Below, in pieces: positions 8,852 to 17,043 of a DNA stretch of 50,644 nucleotides. The translations under genes were made by a program, and so were the position numbers. Where the stretch lies: positions 1-50,644 of the forward strand of contig CADCIO010000019.1 in the NCBI GenBank assembly GCA_902801475.1, in the 5' to 3' direction. Under the pieces are notes generated by a model that saw only the letters and a program-made list of their open reading frames with translations, had not been told where the DNA came from and ran no database searches. Each line of letters starts with the position of its first letter. Position 1 is the first letter of the stretch. The stretch is from an uncultured Bacteroidales bacterium (GTDB taxonomy: Bacteria; Bacteroidota; Bacteroidia; Bacteroidales; Bacteroidaceae).

Positions 8852-9799
8852 TTAGTCGATGATTGTGTTGTCGTTCTTAATTTGGTCGAGGGTGATGCCC
8901 AGCACATCGCAAATCAGCGCCTCACGAGCATAGAGTCCGTTTTGTGCCTGGTCAAAGTAATAGGCATGCTTGCTCTCGTCCACATCATATTCAATCTCAT
9001 TCACACGTGGCAGCGGGTGCAGAATCTTCATGTTCTCCTTGCACTTGCCCAGCATGTTCGCTTTCAAGATGTAGGCATCTTTCACACGCTCATACTCCAT
9101 CAAGTCCGTGAAACGCTCGCGCTGAACACGGGTCATATACAAAATGTCCGCATCAGCAATCGTGTCCTCTGTAAAATCCTGCTGTTCGATGTACTTGATG
9201 TTGTTCTGCTTGCAGTAGAGCTTGTACTCCTCTGGCATCTCCAATTCCTTTGGTGCGATGAAATGGAATGTCGGGTTGTACTTCCGCATCGACATCAGCA
9301 GCGAGTGTACCGTGCGGCCATACTTCAAGTCGCCCACCATGTAGATGTTCAGATTCTCCAGTGTCCCCTGTGTCTTGTAGATGGAATAGAGGTCGAGCAT
9401 CGTCTGTGATGGGTGCAAGTTCGAACCGTCACCCGCATTGATGATGGGCACGTTCGTCACTTCACTCGCGTACAGCGCTGCACCTTCCAACTTATGACGC
9501 ATCACAATCACGTCGGCATAGTTGCTCACCATCTTGATTGTGTCCTTCAATGTCTCGCCCTTTGACGAACTTGTCACCTTGGGATCGGTAAAACCAATCA
9601 CCCTTGCACCCAGACGGTTTGCTGCCGTCTCGAACGAAAGCCTCGTTCTCGTGCTCGGTTCGAAGAACAGCGTAGCCACCACCTTGCCCTTCAGCAACTG
9701 GCGGTTCGGATGCGCCTCAAACTCAGCCGCCATGTCGAGCAGATACTGAATCTTCTCCTTTCCATAGTCGGCAATCGAAACAATGCTCCTATTTTCCAT
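8852..9799 (-). CDS. pyrB: Aspartate carbamoyltransferase catalytic chain
   Basis: Catalyses carbamoyl phosphate plus aspartate to carbamoyl-aspartate, the committed step of pyrimidine synthesis. The carbamoyl-phosphate motif is STRTRLSFE (residues 49-57), and [15 protein letters not shown] near the C terminus is the expected aspartate-side block. I chose the ATG at 9799 (MENRSIVS), giving 315 aa; an open frame extends upstream to 9982, but that part is AT-rich, contains the promoter and does not resemble the family. It forms a two-gene unit with pyrI. Confidence 0.95.
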   Translation of the reverse strand: MENRSIVSIADYGKEKIQYLLDMAAEFEAHPNRQLLKGKVVATLFFEPSTRTRLSFETAANRLGARVIGFTDPKVTSSSKGETLKDTIKMVSNYADVIVMRHKLEGAALYASEVTNVPIINAGDGSNLHPSQTMLDLYSIYKTQGTLENLNIYMVGDLKYGRTVHSLLMSMRKYNPTFHFIAPKELEMPEEYKLYCKQNNIKYIEQQDFTEDTIADADILYMTRVQRERFTDLMEYERVKDAYILKANMLGKCKENMKILHPLPRVNEIEYDVDESKHAYYFDQAQNGLYAREALICDVLGITLDQIKNDNTIID

Positions 9800-9859
9800 A
9801 TCTCCGTTATTATTGAGTTCTTTTTCATTCCCGTCCTTTTCAGCCCCACAAAAATCGTG

Positions 9860-9867
9860 CAAAGATA
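9860..9867 (-). promoter_or_regulatory. pyrB promoter (-7 box)
   Basis: The minus strand reads TATCTTTG followed by C, a full match to TAnnTTTG, 61 nt upstream of the pyrB ATG. A clear TTTG at -33 is not present (TTTTCACG lies there). Confidence 0.5.
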
Positions 9868-9922
9868 CGAAAAATTTCACTAATTCCGTGAAAAGCCACC
9901 TCAATATCTTTTTCGAACACAT

Positions 9923-9965
9923 AAAAAAGGTACGAAAAGGTTCAAGTGTGAACTCAATTCGTACC
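9923..9965 (-). terminator. trp operon terminator
   Basis: GGTACGAA (9929-9936) and TTCGTACC (9958-9965) are perfect inverted repeats, and the intervening part contains a second dyad (GTTCA/TGAAC). On the minus strand the stem is followed by a run of six T (9923-9928). It lies 56 nt after the trpA stop codon, so it should end the trp transcript. Confidence 0.75.
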
Positions 9966-10020
9966 GATGAGGTCAAATTCAAGCGGTGTGGAAGCCGCTG
10001 AAGACTTATCTGTGAAGATC

Positions 10021-10830
10021 TTACTGTTTCAGCGCTTCGGACAGGGCGTCCATTGCCTTGGCGGGGTCTTGGGTCTCTTCGTAGAGCTTGACGAACTTGC
10101 TGCCGATGATGGCGCCAGCGGCATTGGCTTGGGCAGTTTCGAGGGTCTGCTTGTTGCTGATGCCGAAACCGATCATGCAGGGATGCTGGAGGTTCATGCT
10201 CTTGATGCGTGAGAAGTAGGCCTGCTTCTGGTCGCCAAAGGACTGCTGTGCGCCTGTGGTGGCGGCAGAGGAAACCATGTAGATGAAGCCGTCGGTGTGC
10301 TCGTCGATGAAGCGGATGCGCTCGTCGGAAGTTTCAGGTGTGATGAGCATGATGATGCGGATGTCGTAGCGGTCGGCAATGGGTTTGTACTCCTCCAGAT
10401 AGTCCTTGAAGGGGAGATCGGGGATGATGACGCCGTCAACGCCCACTTCGACACAGCGCTGGCAGAAGGCTTCGAAACCGAACTGCATGATGGGGTTGAG
10501 GTAGCCCATGAGGATGAGGGGCATTTTGACTCCGTCAGTTGACTGTTGACTGTTGACTGTTGACTGTTGTCCCCTGATGCCCTCCAGTTGTGAGAAGAGC
10601 TTCTTGAGGGTCATGCCATTGCGGAGGGCTTTGGTGGCAGCGTCTTGGATGACGGGACCGTCGGCCATGGGGTCGGAGAAGGGGATGCCGACCTCAATCA
10701 TATCGACGCCTTTCTGTTCGAGGGTGCGGATGGTGTTGGCGGTGCCGTCTAATGTGGGGTGTCCTGCGCAGAAATAGATGGACAGGATATTGTTGCGCTT
10801 GGTAGCGAAGAGTTGATTGATTCTATTCAT
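10021..10830 (-). CDS. trpA: Tryptophan synthase alpha chain (with in-frame repeat insertion)
   Basis: Cleaves indole-3-glycerol phosphate to indole and glyceraldehyde-3-phosphate in the alpha2beta2 complex with TrpB. The catalytic residues fit Glu46 ([11 protein letters not shown]) and Asp57 (ADGPVIQ); the phosphate site near the C terminus ([18 protein letters not shown]) is intact. Residues 88-99 ([12 protein letters not shown]) are extra: the DNA there is a perfect 7-bp tandem repeat, and the family normally passes straight from the helix to the [10 protein letters not shown] strand. The insertion sits in a surface position ahead of that strand, so activity may be kept. It is the last gene of the trp operon. 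Confidence 0.95.
   Translation of the reverse strand: MNRINQLFATKRNNILSIYFCAGHPTLDGTANTIRTLEQKGVDMIEVGIPFSDPMADGPVIQDAATKALRNGMTLKKLFSQLEGIRGQQSTVNSQQSTDGVKMPLILMGYLNPIMQFGFEAFCQRCVEVGVDGVIIPDLPFKDYLEEYKPIADRYDIRIIMLITPETSDERIRFIDEHTDGFIYMVSSAATTGAQQSFGDQKQAYFSRIKSMNLQHPCMIGFGISNKQTLETAQANAAGAIIGSKFVKLYEETQDPAKAMDALSEALKQ
10535..10570. repeat. TTGACTG heptamer repeat inside trpA
   Basis: Four perfect tandem copies of TTGACTG (plus strand, 10539-10566) plus partial flanks lie inside the coding sequence. The minus-strand reading gives the residues [11 protein letters not shown]. Three 7-bp units equal seven codons, so the frame tolerates such units only in multiples of three or with compensating flanks. 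Confidence 0.85.
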
Positions 10831-10863
10831 TGTTGTTTGATGGAGTTTAATGGGGTTAATGGT

Positions 10864-11487
10864 TTAATGGGTGAGTTGGGAGAGGAAACTGCGGAGGAGC
10901 GCAGTGTCCTTCATCGCCGGGGCTGTCTCGAAGCCTGAGTTGAGGTCGATGCCGATGCATTTGTCGATGGGAAAGCCATCAAGTGCGAACAGGGCTTTGA
11001 TGCGTTCTGCATCGTCGGGACCTATGCCTCCGCTCAGCAGGAAGGGTGTGTCGCCGTTGTAGTGGTTGAGCACGTTCCAGTCGAATTTCTCGCCGTTGCC
11101 TCCTACGGATTTGCCCTTCGTGTCGAAGAGGAAGTAGTCGGCGATGCCTTCGTAGGGCTTGGTGCTTTCCAAGTCGGAAGGTGTGGCGATGTTGAAAGCC
11201 TTGATGATTTCCCATTCGCGGAGTTGTTGGCAATAGTCGGGCGACTCGTGGCCGTGAAGCTGGATGAGGTCGAGCGCATAGTCGTCGGCGATGCGTTTGA
11301 CCTGTTCGATGTCTTCATCGACGAACACGCCGACACGCTTGGTGTGGATGGGCATGTACTCGGGAAACTCGCTGGCGAAGCGTTTGGAATGGGGCCAGAA
11401 GATGAATCCCATCCAATTGACACTTTGCAGGGTGTCCACTTGTCGGATGTTGTCGGGGTTGCGCATGCCGCAGACTTTCACTATCAT
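10864..11487 (-). CDS. trpF: Phosphoribosylanthranilate isomerase
   Basis: Amadori rearrangement of phosphoribosylanthranilate to CdRP, third step of tryptophan synthesis. A single TIM barrel of 207 aa. Catalytic Cys6 lies in VKVCGM and catalytic Asp122 in FLFDTKG; LIQLHGHES and SGGIGPDDA mark the other barrel strands, and GIDLNSGFE the phosphate-binding end. The last codons and stop (LTH, TAA) are formed by the CCCATTAA repeat that fills the junction to trpA. It lies between trpC (29-nt gap) and trpA (33-nt gap). Confidence 0.95.
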   Translation of the reverse strand: MIVKVCGMRNPDNIRQVDTLQSVNWMGFIFWPHSKRFASEFPEYMPIHTKRVGVFVDEDIEQVKRIADDYALDLIQLHGHESPDYCQQLREWEIIKAFNIATPSDLESTKPYEGIADYFLFDTKGKSVGGNGEKFDWNVLNHYNGDTPFLLSGGIGPDDAERIKALFALDGFPIDKCIGIDLNSGFETAPAMKDTALLRSFLSQLTH

Positions 11488-11516
11488 GGAGTTGATGGGT
11501 TTAATGGGTTGATGGG

Positions 11517-12317
11517 CTATTGGGTTACTTGGGCGATGAAGTCGGCGAGGGCTTGGCCTGGGTCGGGAGTCTTCATGAAGGTCTCGCCGATGAGGAAGCC
11601 TCGGAAGCCTGCTTCGCGGAGCTCGCGCACGGTTTGTGGGTTGCTGATGCCGCTTTCAGAAACAAGCACATAGTCTTTGGGCAGCAGGGCGGCAAGACGA
11701 TATGAATTTGCAACGTCCGTGTGGAAGGTGCCGAGGTTGCGGTTGTTCACGCCCACCATATCGATGTTTTCCCCCATATACTCCAGCTCGGGTTCGGAAT
11801 GCACTTCGAGCAGGGTTTCAAGTCCCAGTTCGTGGGCTTTCTTCGCCAGGGTGCTGCATTCCTCTTTGGTGAGGTCGGCAGCGATGAGCAGGACAGCATC
11901 GGCTCCCACCATCTTGGCCTGGTAGAGTTGGTATTCATCGACGATGAAGTCCTTTCTGAGGATGGGGCAGGAGACGGTCGGACGGGCGATGCGAATGTAT
12001 CGCAGGATGCCGCCAAAGTATTTTTCGTCGGTGAGGATGGAGATGGCGCTGGCACCATTCTTGCTGTAGGAGGCAGGAATGACGTCGGGCTTTCCCTCTT
12101 CCTTGATCCATCCCTTCGAGGGGCTTTTGCGCTTGAACTCCGCGATGATGCCCGAGGCGCTGTTGGCAAGGCTTTCGCGCATGGAACGGCGGGGCTGTGG
12201 GTCGTCTGCCAGCATCTGCTCCACATTGGCATATAAGGTGGCAGGAGGGATGATGGCCTTCTGCTGCTGGATCTCGATGCGCTTGTGGGCTACGATTTCT
12301 TGTAGAATATCTTGCAT
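11517..12317 (-). CDS. trpC: Indole-3-glycerol phosphate synthase
   Basis: Closes the indole ring by converting CdRP to indole-3-glycerol phosphate. The 266-aa TIM barrel carries IIAEFKRKSPSKG (Glu60 and Lys62), LRKDFIVDEYQ (Lys122), EVHSEPEL, VGVNNRNLGTF and LVSESGI, all standard catalytic or phosphate-binding blocks. It is a stand-alone enzyme, not fused to TrpF. The 34-nt gap to trpD is filled with TTCCCATNA repeats that run right up to the ATG. Confidence 0.95.
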   Translation of the reverse strand: MQDILQEIVAHKRIEIQQQKAIIPPATLYANVEQMLADDPQPRRSMRESLANSASGIIAEFKRKSPSKGWIKEEGKPDVIPASYSKNGASAISILTDEKYFGGILRYIRIARPTVSCPILRKDFIVDEYQLYQAKMVGADAVLLIAADLTKEECSTLAKKAHELGLETLLEVHSEPELEYMGENIDMVGVNNRNLGTFHTDVANSYRLAALLPKDYVLVSESGISNPQTVRELREAGFRGFLIGETFMKTPDPGQALADFIAQVTQ

Positions 12318-12351
12318 GGGGATAATGGGAATTGATGGGAATAGATGGGGA

Positions 12352-13347
12352 CTATGAGTTCAGTTCGACGAATTTCTTGAAGGTCTGGAGGGCCTTTCCG
12401 CTTTCGAGCGATTCGCGTGCCATTGCCACAGAGTCGGCCATCGAGAGGTTCTTGTCCATCACGCTGATGCCGCAGGCGGAGTTGGCGATGACGACGTTCT
12501 TCTGTGCCTCGGTGGCAGTGCCTTCCAGCACGGCGTCGAAGATCTTCTGGGCTTCTTCAGCCGTCTCGCCACCGTAGATTTCGTTCTGCTTGATGTACTT
12601 CAGACCCAAATCGACAGGTGTGAGCACTTTCTCGAAGTCGTTGGTGCAGATCTTGAATCCGCTGGTGAGGGAGATCTCGTCGTAGCCGTCGTAGGAAGTG
12701 ATGACGCCAAAGTTGTCGCCGATGCGCTGGTGCAGATTGGTGTAGAGGCGCAACTGTGCCTGGTTGGCGGTGCCGTGCAGCGAGTTCTTCGGATGGCAAG
12801 GGTTGACGAGAGGGCCCAAGAGGTTGAAACAGGTGGGAACGCCCAAGGCCTTGCGGGTCGGGCCTACGAATTTCATGCCGTAGGCGAAGAGGGGAGCGTG
12901 GAAGTAGCAGATGCCCGCCTCGTCGAGCGAACGCTTCAGCTGGTTGATGTCGTCGGTGAACTTCACGCCGTGACCTTGCAGCACATTGCTGGCACCACTC
13001 ACGGAGGAGGAGCCGCCGTTGCCATGCTTGGTCACTTTGTAGCCAGCGCCTGCGATGACGAAGGCCGAGCAAGTGGAGATGTTGAAGCTGTTCTTGCCGT
13101 CGCCACCCGTGCCGACGATGTCGAGTGTGTCGTATTCGGTGAAGTCCATGTACTTGCCCGTCTCGAGCAGTCCCTGACGGAAGCCGAGCAGCTCGTCAAC
13201 GGTCACGCCGCGCGTCTGCAAAGCCATCAGCAGGGCGGCAATCTGCTGGACGTTATACTTTTCCTCCACGATGTTGAGCATGATTTCGTGGGTGTCTTCT
13301 TGTGTGAGGGTGTTGCCCTCGATGAGTTGTAAAAGATACTTTTTCAT
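12352..13347 (-). CDS. trpD: Anthranilate phosphoribosyltransferase
   Basis: Transfers the phosphoribosyl group of PRPP to anthranilate. The PRPP/Mg motif GTGGDGKNSFNIST (from residue 79) and KHGNGGSSSVSGASNVL (from 107) are complete; the all-helical N-terminal domain with ALQTRGVTVDEL is typical. It is a stand-alone enzyme of 331 aa, with the glutamine amidotransferase encoded separately by trpG upstream. Confidence 0.95.
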   Translation of the reverse strand: MKKYLLQLIEGNTLTQEDTHEIMLNIVEEKYNVQQIAALLMALQTRGVTVDELLGFRQGLLETGKYMDFTEYDTLDIVGTGGDGKNSFNISTCSAFVIAGAGYKVTKHGNGGSSSVSGASNVLQGHGVKFTDDINQLKRSLDEAGICYFHAPLFAYGMKFVGPTRKALGVPTCFNLLGPLVNPCHPKNSLHGTANQAQLRLYTNLHQRIGDNFGVITSYDGYDEISLTSGFKICTNDFEKVLTPVDLGLKYIKQNEIYGGETAEEAQKIFDAVLEGTATEAQKNVVIANSACGISVMDKNLSMADSVAMARESLESGKALQTFKKFVELNS

Positions 13348-13398
13348 TTTTTATGTCGTTTTATTGGTTTGTTTTTTAGTTCTAAAGCCTTTAGAGGT

Positions 13399-13962
13399 CT
13401 ATTTATTGAGCCAGTTCTGGATGATCTGCCTTCCGTCAGCCGTGAGCACGCTCTCGGGATGGTATTGGATGCCACGGATGTCGTACTCCTTGTGTCGGAG
13501 CGACATGATGTAGCCCTCGTCGGAGACGCTGGTCACTTCGAGGCAGGCGGGCAATGTGTCTGCATCGACCACCCACGAGTGGTAGCGTCCCACCTCGATG
13601 CGTTGGGGAAGCCCTGCGAAGAGGTAGTCGTCGGCGGTGATGGTGGCAGGAGTCGCCACGCCGTGATAGACTTCGGAGAGGTTGGTGAGTTGGCCGCCAA
13701 AGCTTTCGCCGATGGCCTGATGTCCGAGGCACACACCCAGGATGGGCTTCTTGCCGGCATAGGCTTTGATGACATCGAGCAGGAGACCTGCCTCGGAGGG
13801 GATGCCAGGACCTGGCGAGAGGATGATCTTGTCGAACGCCTCGAGCTGCTCCATCTGGAACTGGTCGTTGCGATAGACGGTCACTTCGGCGCCCAAGGCC
13901 TTGACGAGATGACTCAGATTGTAGGTGAATGAGTCGTAGTTATCGATGATTACTATCTTCAT
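13399..13962 (-). CDS. trpG: Anthranilate synthase component II (glutamine amidotransferase)
   Basis: Supplies ammonia from glutamine to TrpE. The class I amidotransferase triad is visible: Cys78 in GVCLGHQ, His168 and Glu170 in QYHPES. The start at 13962 (MKIVIIDNYDSF) matches the family. A longer open frame begins at 14022, but its extra 20 residues (rich in Pro and Ile, PFPSIPIIPTIP) are encoded by a CCCATT-type intergenic repeat and are not part of the family. The product is 187 aa. Confidence 0.95.
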   Translation of the reverse strand: MKIVIIDNYDSFTYNLSHLVKALGAEVTVYRNDQFQMEQLEAFDKIILSPGPGIPSEAGLLLDVIKAYAGKKPILGVCLGHQAIGESFGGQLTNLSEVYHGVATPATITADDYLFAGLPQRIEVGRYHSWVVDADTLPACLEVTSVSDEGYIMSLRHKEYDIRGIQYHPESVLTADGRQIIQNWLNK

Positions 13963-14003
13963 GGGAATTGTGGGAATGATGGGAATGGATGGGAAAGGAT
14001 GGG
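13963..14003 (-). repeat. CCCAT repeat spacer between trpE and trpG
   Basis: On the minus strand five copies of a TCCCAT-containing unit (spaced 8-10 bp) fill the 43-nt gap and end exactly at the trpG ATG. Similar spacers occur at trpD-trpC (about 12316-12348), trpC-trpF (about 11488-11516) and trpF-trpA (about 10831-10870). Confidence 0.7.
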
Positions 14004-14005
14004 GC

Positions 14006-15472
14006 TTAGAGCTTTTCGGCAATGCTGATGGCCTTGCGGAGCGCGCCCAGTTTGTTGTTCACTTCTTGGAGCTCGTATTCCACGTCGCTCTTGGCCACGA
14101 TGCCGCCACCTGCCTGGAACCAGAGTTCGCTGTTGCGAGAGACGAAGGTGCGGATGGTGATGGCCTGGTTGAGCGAGCCGTCGAATCCGATGCTGCCCAC
14201 ACAGCCTCCGTAGGCACCACGGTTGTGTGGCTCGTATTCGCTGATGAGCTGCATGGCACGAACTTTCGGAGCTCCGGAGAGGGTGCCGGCAGGGAAGGTG
14301 TCGATGAAGGCCTTGATGGGATCAGCGCCTTCGTTCATGGTGCCGCTCACTCGGGAGACGAGGTGGATGACGTGAGAGTAGAACTGCATGTCCTTGTAGA
14401 AATCGACCTTCACATCGTGGCAGTTTCTCGACAGGTCGTTGCGGGCGAGATCCACCAGCATCACATGCTCGGCATTCTCCTTCGGGTCGTTCTTCAGATA
14501 GAGGGCATTCTGGCGGTCTTGCTCCTCGTCGCCAGTACGCTTGGTGGTGCCGGCGATGGGGTCGATGTAGGCACGGAAGCTTGCTCCTGCGGGAGAACCG
14601 CCGGAAACGGACTCTCCCGTCCTGTTTGTGGCGACTGAGTCGCCGCCCGTCTTCTCAATCCTGCAATGCGTCTCAGGCGAAGAGCCGAAGATGCGGAAAC
14701 CGCCGAAGTCCATATAGAAGAGATAGGGCGAAGGGTTGATGCTACGCAGCGCACGATAGAGCTTGAAGTCGTCGCCCTCATACTTCTGCTTAAATCGCCG
14801 CGATAGCACAATCTGGAACACGTCGCCGCGCAGACAATGGCGTATGCCCCGACGGATGTTCTCGCGATGCTCGTCGTCGGTCAACGTGGAGGTGCAGTCG
14901 CCCACGGGATGGAACCCGTACTGCTGATAAGGGCGGTTGTTCACGTCGTGCTCCAGCTGGTCGAGGTCGTCCTCTTCACCGTCTGCCAGCAACTCGATGA
15001 TGGTCACCTCGTTCTTGAAATGGTCGAAGATGATATAGTCCTTATAAAGAATGTAGAGGAGGTCGGGCGCATCGTTCTCAGCCTGCGTCTCGTCCTTCAC
15101 GTCGATGTGCTCGAAATAACGCACGGCATTGAAGGTGGTGTAGCCAAAGATGCCGCAATCAGCCTTGTTCGTGCCCTCGATGTTGAAGTTGCCGAGGAAA
15201 TCGTTGATGAGCTGGGCTGTATCGTCGGTGTTGGCAATGGGAGTGCGCTTTTCCTCTCCGTTGGGGAAGCGCATCACACCCGCACCATGCTCCACCGACA
15301 CGCTGCCGATGGGGTGCAGACAGATGAAGGAACGGCTGTTCTTGCCGTCGTGATAGTCGGAACATTCCATCAGGGCGCTCTGCGGATAGGCATCGCGCAC
15401 ACGGAGATAGACGCTCACAGGGGTGTTGAGATCGCCCAAGATCTTCTTGGAGGCGGTATGATAGTTGTACAT
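14006..15472 (-). CDS. trpE: Anthranilate synthase component I
   Basis: Converts chorismate to anthranilate using ammonia from TrpG. The chorismate-binding block is intact (LSGAPKVRAMQLISEYEP, MLVDLARNDLSRNC, QAGGGIVAKSD). ALMECSDYHDG near residues 33-43 occupies the position of the Leu-Leu-Glu-Ser region used for feedback inhibition by Trp, so enzyme-level inhibition is likely. The IAGTTKRTGDEEQD block differs from the proteobacterial GTRPRG form. The gene lies between trpB (21-nt gap) and trpG and is 488 aa. Confidence 0.95.
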   Translation of the reverse strand: MYNYHTASKKILGDLNTPVSVYLRVRDAYPQSALMECSDYHDGKNSRSFICLHPIGSVSVEHGAGVMRFPNGEEKRTPIANTDDTAQLINDFLGNFNIEGTNKADCGIFGYTTFNAVRYFEHIDVKDETQAENDAPDLLYILYKDYIIFDHFKNEVTIIELLADGEEDDLDQLEHDVNNRPYQQYGFHPVGDCTSTLTDDEHRENIRRGIRHCLRGDVFQIVLSRRFKQKYEGDDFKLYRALRSINPSPYLFYMDFGGFRIFGSSPETHCRIEKTGGDSVATNRTGESVSGGSPAGASFRAYIDPIAGTTKRTGDEEQDRQNALYLKNDPKENAEHVMLVDLARNDLSRNCHDVKVDFYKDMQFYSHVIHLVSRVSGTMNEGADPIKAFIDTFPAGTLSGAPKVRAMQLISEYEPHNRGAYGGCVGSIGFDGSLNQAITIRTFVSRNSELWFQAGGGIVAKSDVEYELQEVNNKLGALRKAISIAEKL

Positions 15473-15493
15473 GTGTTTGTTGTGGCTATGGGG

Positions 15494-16678
15494 TTATGAA
15501 TTATGTTTGAGATAGGTGTCCAAGTCCTTGTCGCCTCTGCCGCTGACGGTGAGCACAACGACAGTATCCTTGGTGAACTGGTTCTTCACTTTCGGCAGCA
15601 AGGCCAAGGCGTGAGCACTTTCGAGGGCCGGAATGATGCCTTCCATGCGTGTCAGTTCGAAGGCAGCTGCGAGCGCTTCGTCATCATTGGCAGGAAGCAC
15701 TTGTGCACGTCCGGTCTCGTAAAGATTGCAATGGATAGGACCCGTGCCTGGATAGTCGAGACCAGCCGAGATGGAATAAGGCTCGATGATCTGACCGTCA
15801 TCCGTCTGCATCAGTTTGATGCGACTGCCATGCAGAATGCCGATGGTGCCCACCTGCATGCTGGCAGCGGTCTGACCAGATTCGATGCCAAGACCACCAG
15901 CCTCGCCAAGGATAATCTTCACGCGCTCGTCGTCGATGTAGTGGTAAATCGTTCCTGCAGCATTGCTTCCACCTCCCACACACGCCATTATCACGTCGGG
16001 GTAATCACGACCGATCTTCTCCTTCAACTGCCATTTGATTTCCTCGGAAATGACCGACTGCAAGCGTGCCACCATGTCAGGATAAGGATGAGGACCGACC
16101 GTGCTTCCAATGATATAGAAGGTGTCAGCAGGATGACAGCACCAGTCGCGAATGGCCTCGTTGGTGGCATCCTTCAGGGTCTTGTTGCCACTCTCCACAG
16201 GTACGACCGTTGCGCCCAACATCCTCATTCTTTCCACGTTCACATGCTGGCGCTGCACATCAAGAGCACCCTGATACACGGTGCAAGGCATATCCATCAG
16301 CGCACAAGCCGTAGCTGTTGCGACACCGTGCTGACCTGCACCTGTCTCGGCGATGATGCGTGTCTTGCCCAACTTCTTGGCCAAGAGAATCTGTCCCAAC
16401 GCATTGTTAATCTTGTGGGCACCCGTGTGGTTGAGGTCTTCACGCTTCAGATAAAGCTGACAGCCATACTTCTCACTCATGCGCTTGGCATAGTAGAGTG
16501 GGGAAGGACGACCCACGTAATCCTTCAGCAGGGCATGATACTCACGCTTGAACTCCTCACTTTCCAGGATGGGAAGGTAAGCTTTCTTCAAATCCTCCAC
16601 CGTCTTGTAGAGAATCTCTGGAATGTAGGCTCCTCCGAACTGTCCGTAGAAGCCATTCTGATCTACTTGATAAGTCAT
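15494..16678 (-). CDS. trpB: Tryptophan synthase beta chain
   Basis: PLP enzyme that condenses indole with serine to give tryptophan. The PLP lysine is Lys89 in HTGAHKINN; the PLP phosphate loop is [21 protein letters not shown] is the substrate-binding block. At 394 aa it is a standard TrpB1. It is the first structural gene of the operon, separated by about 180 nt from the Trp-codon leader peptide and about 100 nt from the attenuator, so its placement first fits the Bacteroidetes trpBEGDCFA order. Confidence 0.96.
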   Translation of the reverse strand: MTYQVDQNGFYGQFGGAYIPEILYKTVEDLKKAYLPILESEEFKREYHALLKDYVGRPSPLYYAKRMSEKYGCQLYLKREDLNHTGAHKINNALGQILLAKKLGKTRIIAETGAGQHGVATATACALMDMPCTVYQGALDVQRQHVNVERMRMLGATVVPVESGNKTLKDATNEAIRDWCCHPADTFYIIGSTVGPHPYPDMVARLQSVISEEIKWQLKEKIGRDYPDVIMACVGGGSNAAGTIYHYIDDERVKIILGEAGGLGIESGQTAASMQVGTIGILHGSRIKLMQTDDGQIIEPYSISAGLDYPGTGPIHCNLYETGRAQVLPANDDEALAAAFELTRMEGIIPALESAHALALLPKVKNQFTKDTVVVLTVSGRGDKDLDTYLKHNS

Positions 16679-16720
16679 GTATATTTACTTTTTTATTATT
16701 TACGATATATTGTTGTTATG

Positions 16721-16767
16721 TTACTTTGCAATTATACTACTTCGCAATTATACTACTTCGCAATTTT
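16721..16767. repeat. 16-bp tandem repeat in the trp leader
   Basis: Three tandem copies of a 16-bp unit (CTACTTCGCAATTATA, the first copy starting TTACTTTGCA and the last ending in TTTT) lie between the attenuator terminator and trpB. Confidence 0.75.
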
Positions 16768-16781
16768 CTGTTTGATAAAAG

Positions 16782-16815
16782 AAAAGAGCCTATCGCAAGT
16801 ACGACAGGCTCTTTT
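16782..16815 (-). terminator. trp attenuator terminator
   Basis: A 14-bp stem with a single mismatch (AAAAGAGCCTGTCG and its complement) and a 6-nt loop; on the minus strand it continues into TTTTCTTTT. It lies 46 nt after the stop of the leader peptide and about 100 nt before trpB, the correct arrangement for ribosome-mediated attenuation. A 6-bp dyad (CTATGC/GCATAG) lies between the leader stop and this hairpin and may be part of the alternative fold. Confidence 0.85.
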
Positions 16816-16861
16816 GTGCTATGCTGTATGTGGAGTTTGCATAGGGGTATGACCATTTGAC

Positions 16862-16921
16862 TTACGATTTTTTGAATCCCAAGTTACGCCACCACCAATA
16901 TGCGTTAAACTTCTTAGTCAT
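16862..16921 (-). CDS. trp operon leader peptide (three Trp codons)
   Basis: A 19-codon open frame reads MTKKFNAYWWWRNLGFKKS and stops. Three consecutive TGG codons in a peptide directly upstream of an intrinsic terminator and the trp operon are the signature of a transcription-attenuation leader: when charged tRNA-Trp is low, the ribosome stalls and an antiterminator should form. The start codon is preceded by an A-run without a Shine-Dalgarno site, normal here. The transcript would begin only about 13 nt upstream. I cannot define the antiterminator pairing by eye. It may correspond to an RNA motif already described for Bacteroidetes trp genes. Confidence 0.88.
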   Translation of the reverse strand: MTKKFNAYWWWRNLGFKKS

Positions 16922-16940
16922 TTTTTTGTGAATTGCGATG

Positions 16941-16972
16941 CAAAGTAAATACTTTTCTTTTAAATGAACAAA
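16941..16972 (-). promoter_or_regulatory. trp operon promoter
   Basis: On the minus strand TTTG (16972-16969) and TTACTTTG (16948-16941) are separated by 20 nt, matching the Bacteroidota -33/-7 pattern with one deviation. The start of transcription would fall about 13 nt before the leader-peptide ATG. Confidence 0.6.
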
Positions 16973-16973
16973 G

Positions 16974-17018
16974 AAAAAGGGTAAAAAATCACCCTTACGT
17001 TGATTTTCTTACCCTTTT
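16974..17018. terminator. Long-stem terminator after the 17044 gene
   Basis: AAAAAGGGTAAAAAATCA (16974-16991) pairs with TGATTTTCTTACCCTTTT (17001-17018) over about 18 bp with one bulge. It lies 25 nt past the stop of the secreted-protein gene and directly abuts the -33 box of the trp promoter. The A/T-rich ends could allow termination in either direction. Confidence 0.75.
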
Positions 17019-17043
17019 AGTACGATTTGTAGTCCTCGGAGGC

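Noticed and set aside
9800..9982. Upstream extension of the pyrB reading frame
   Set aside because: The frame is open to 9982, but the region is A/T-rich and contains the pyrB promoter; family alignment favours the start at 9799.
13963..14022. N-terminal extension of TrpG
   Set aside because: The extra 20 residues are encoded by a CCCAT-type spacer repeat; the conserved MKIVIIDNYDSF start is at 13962.
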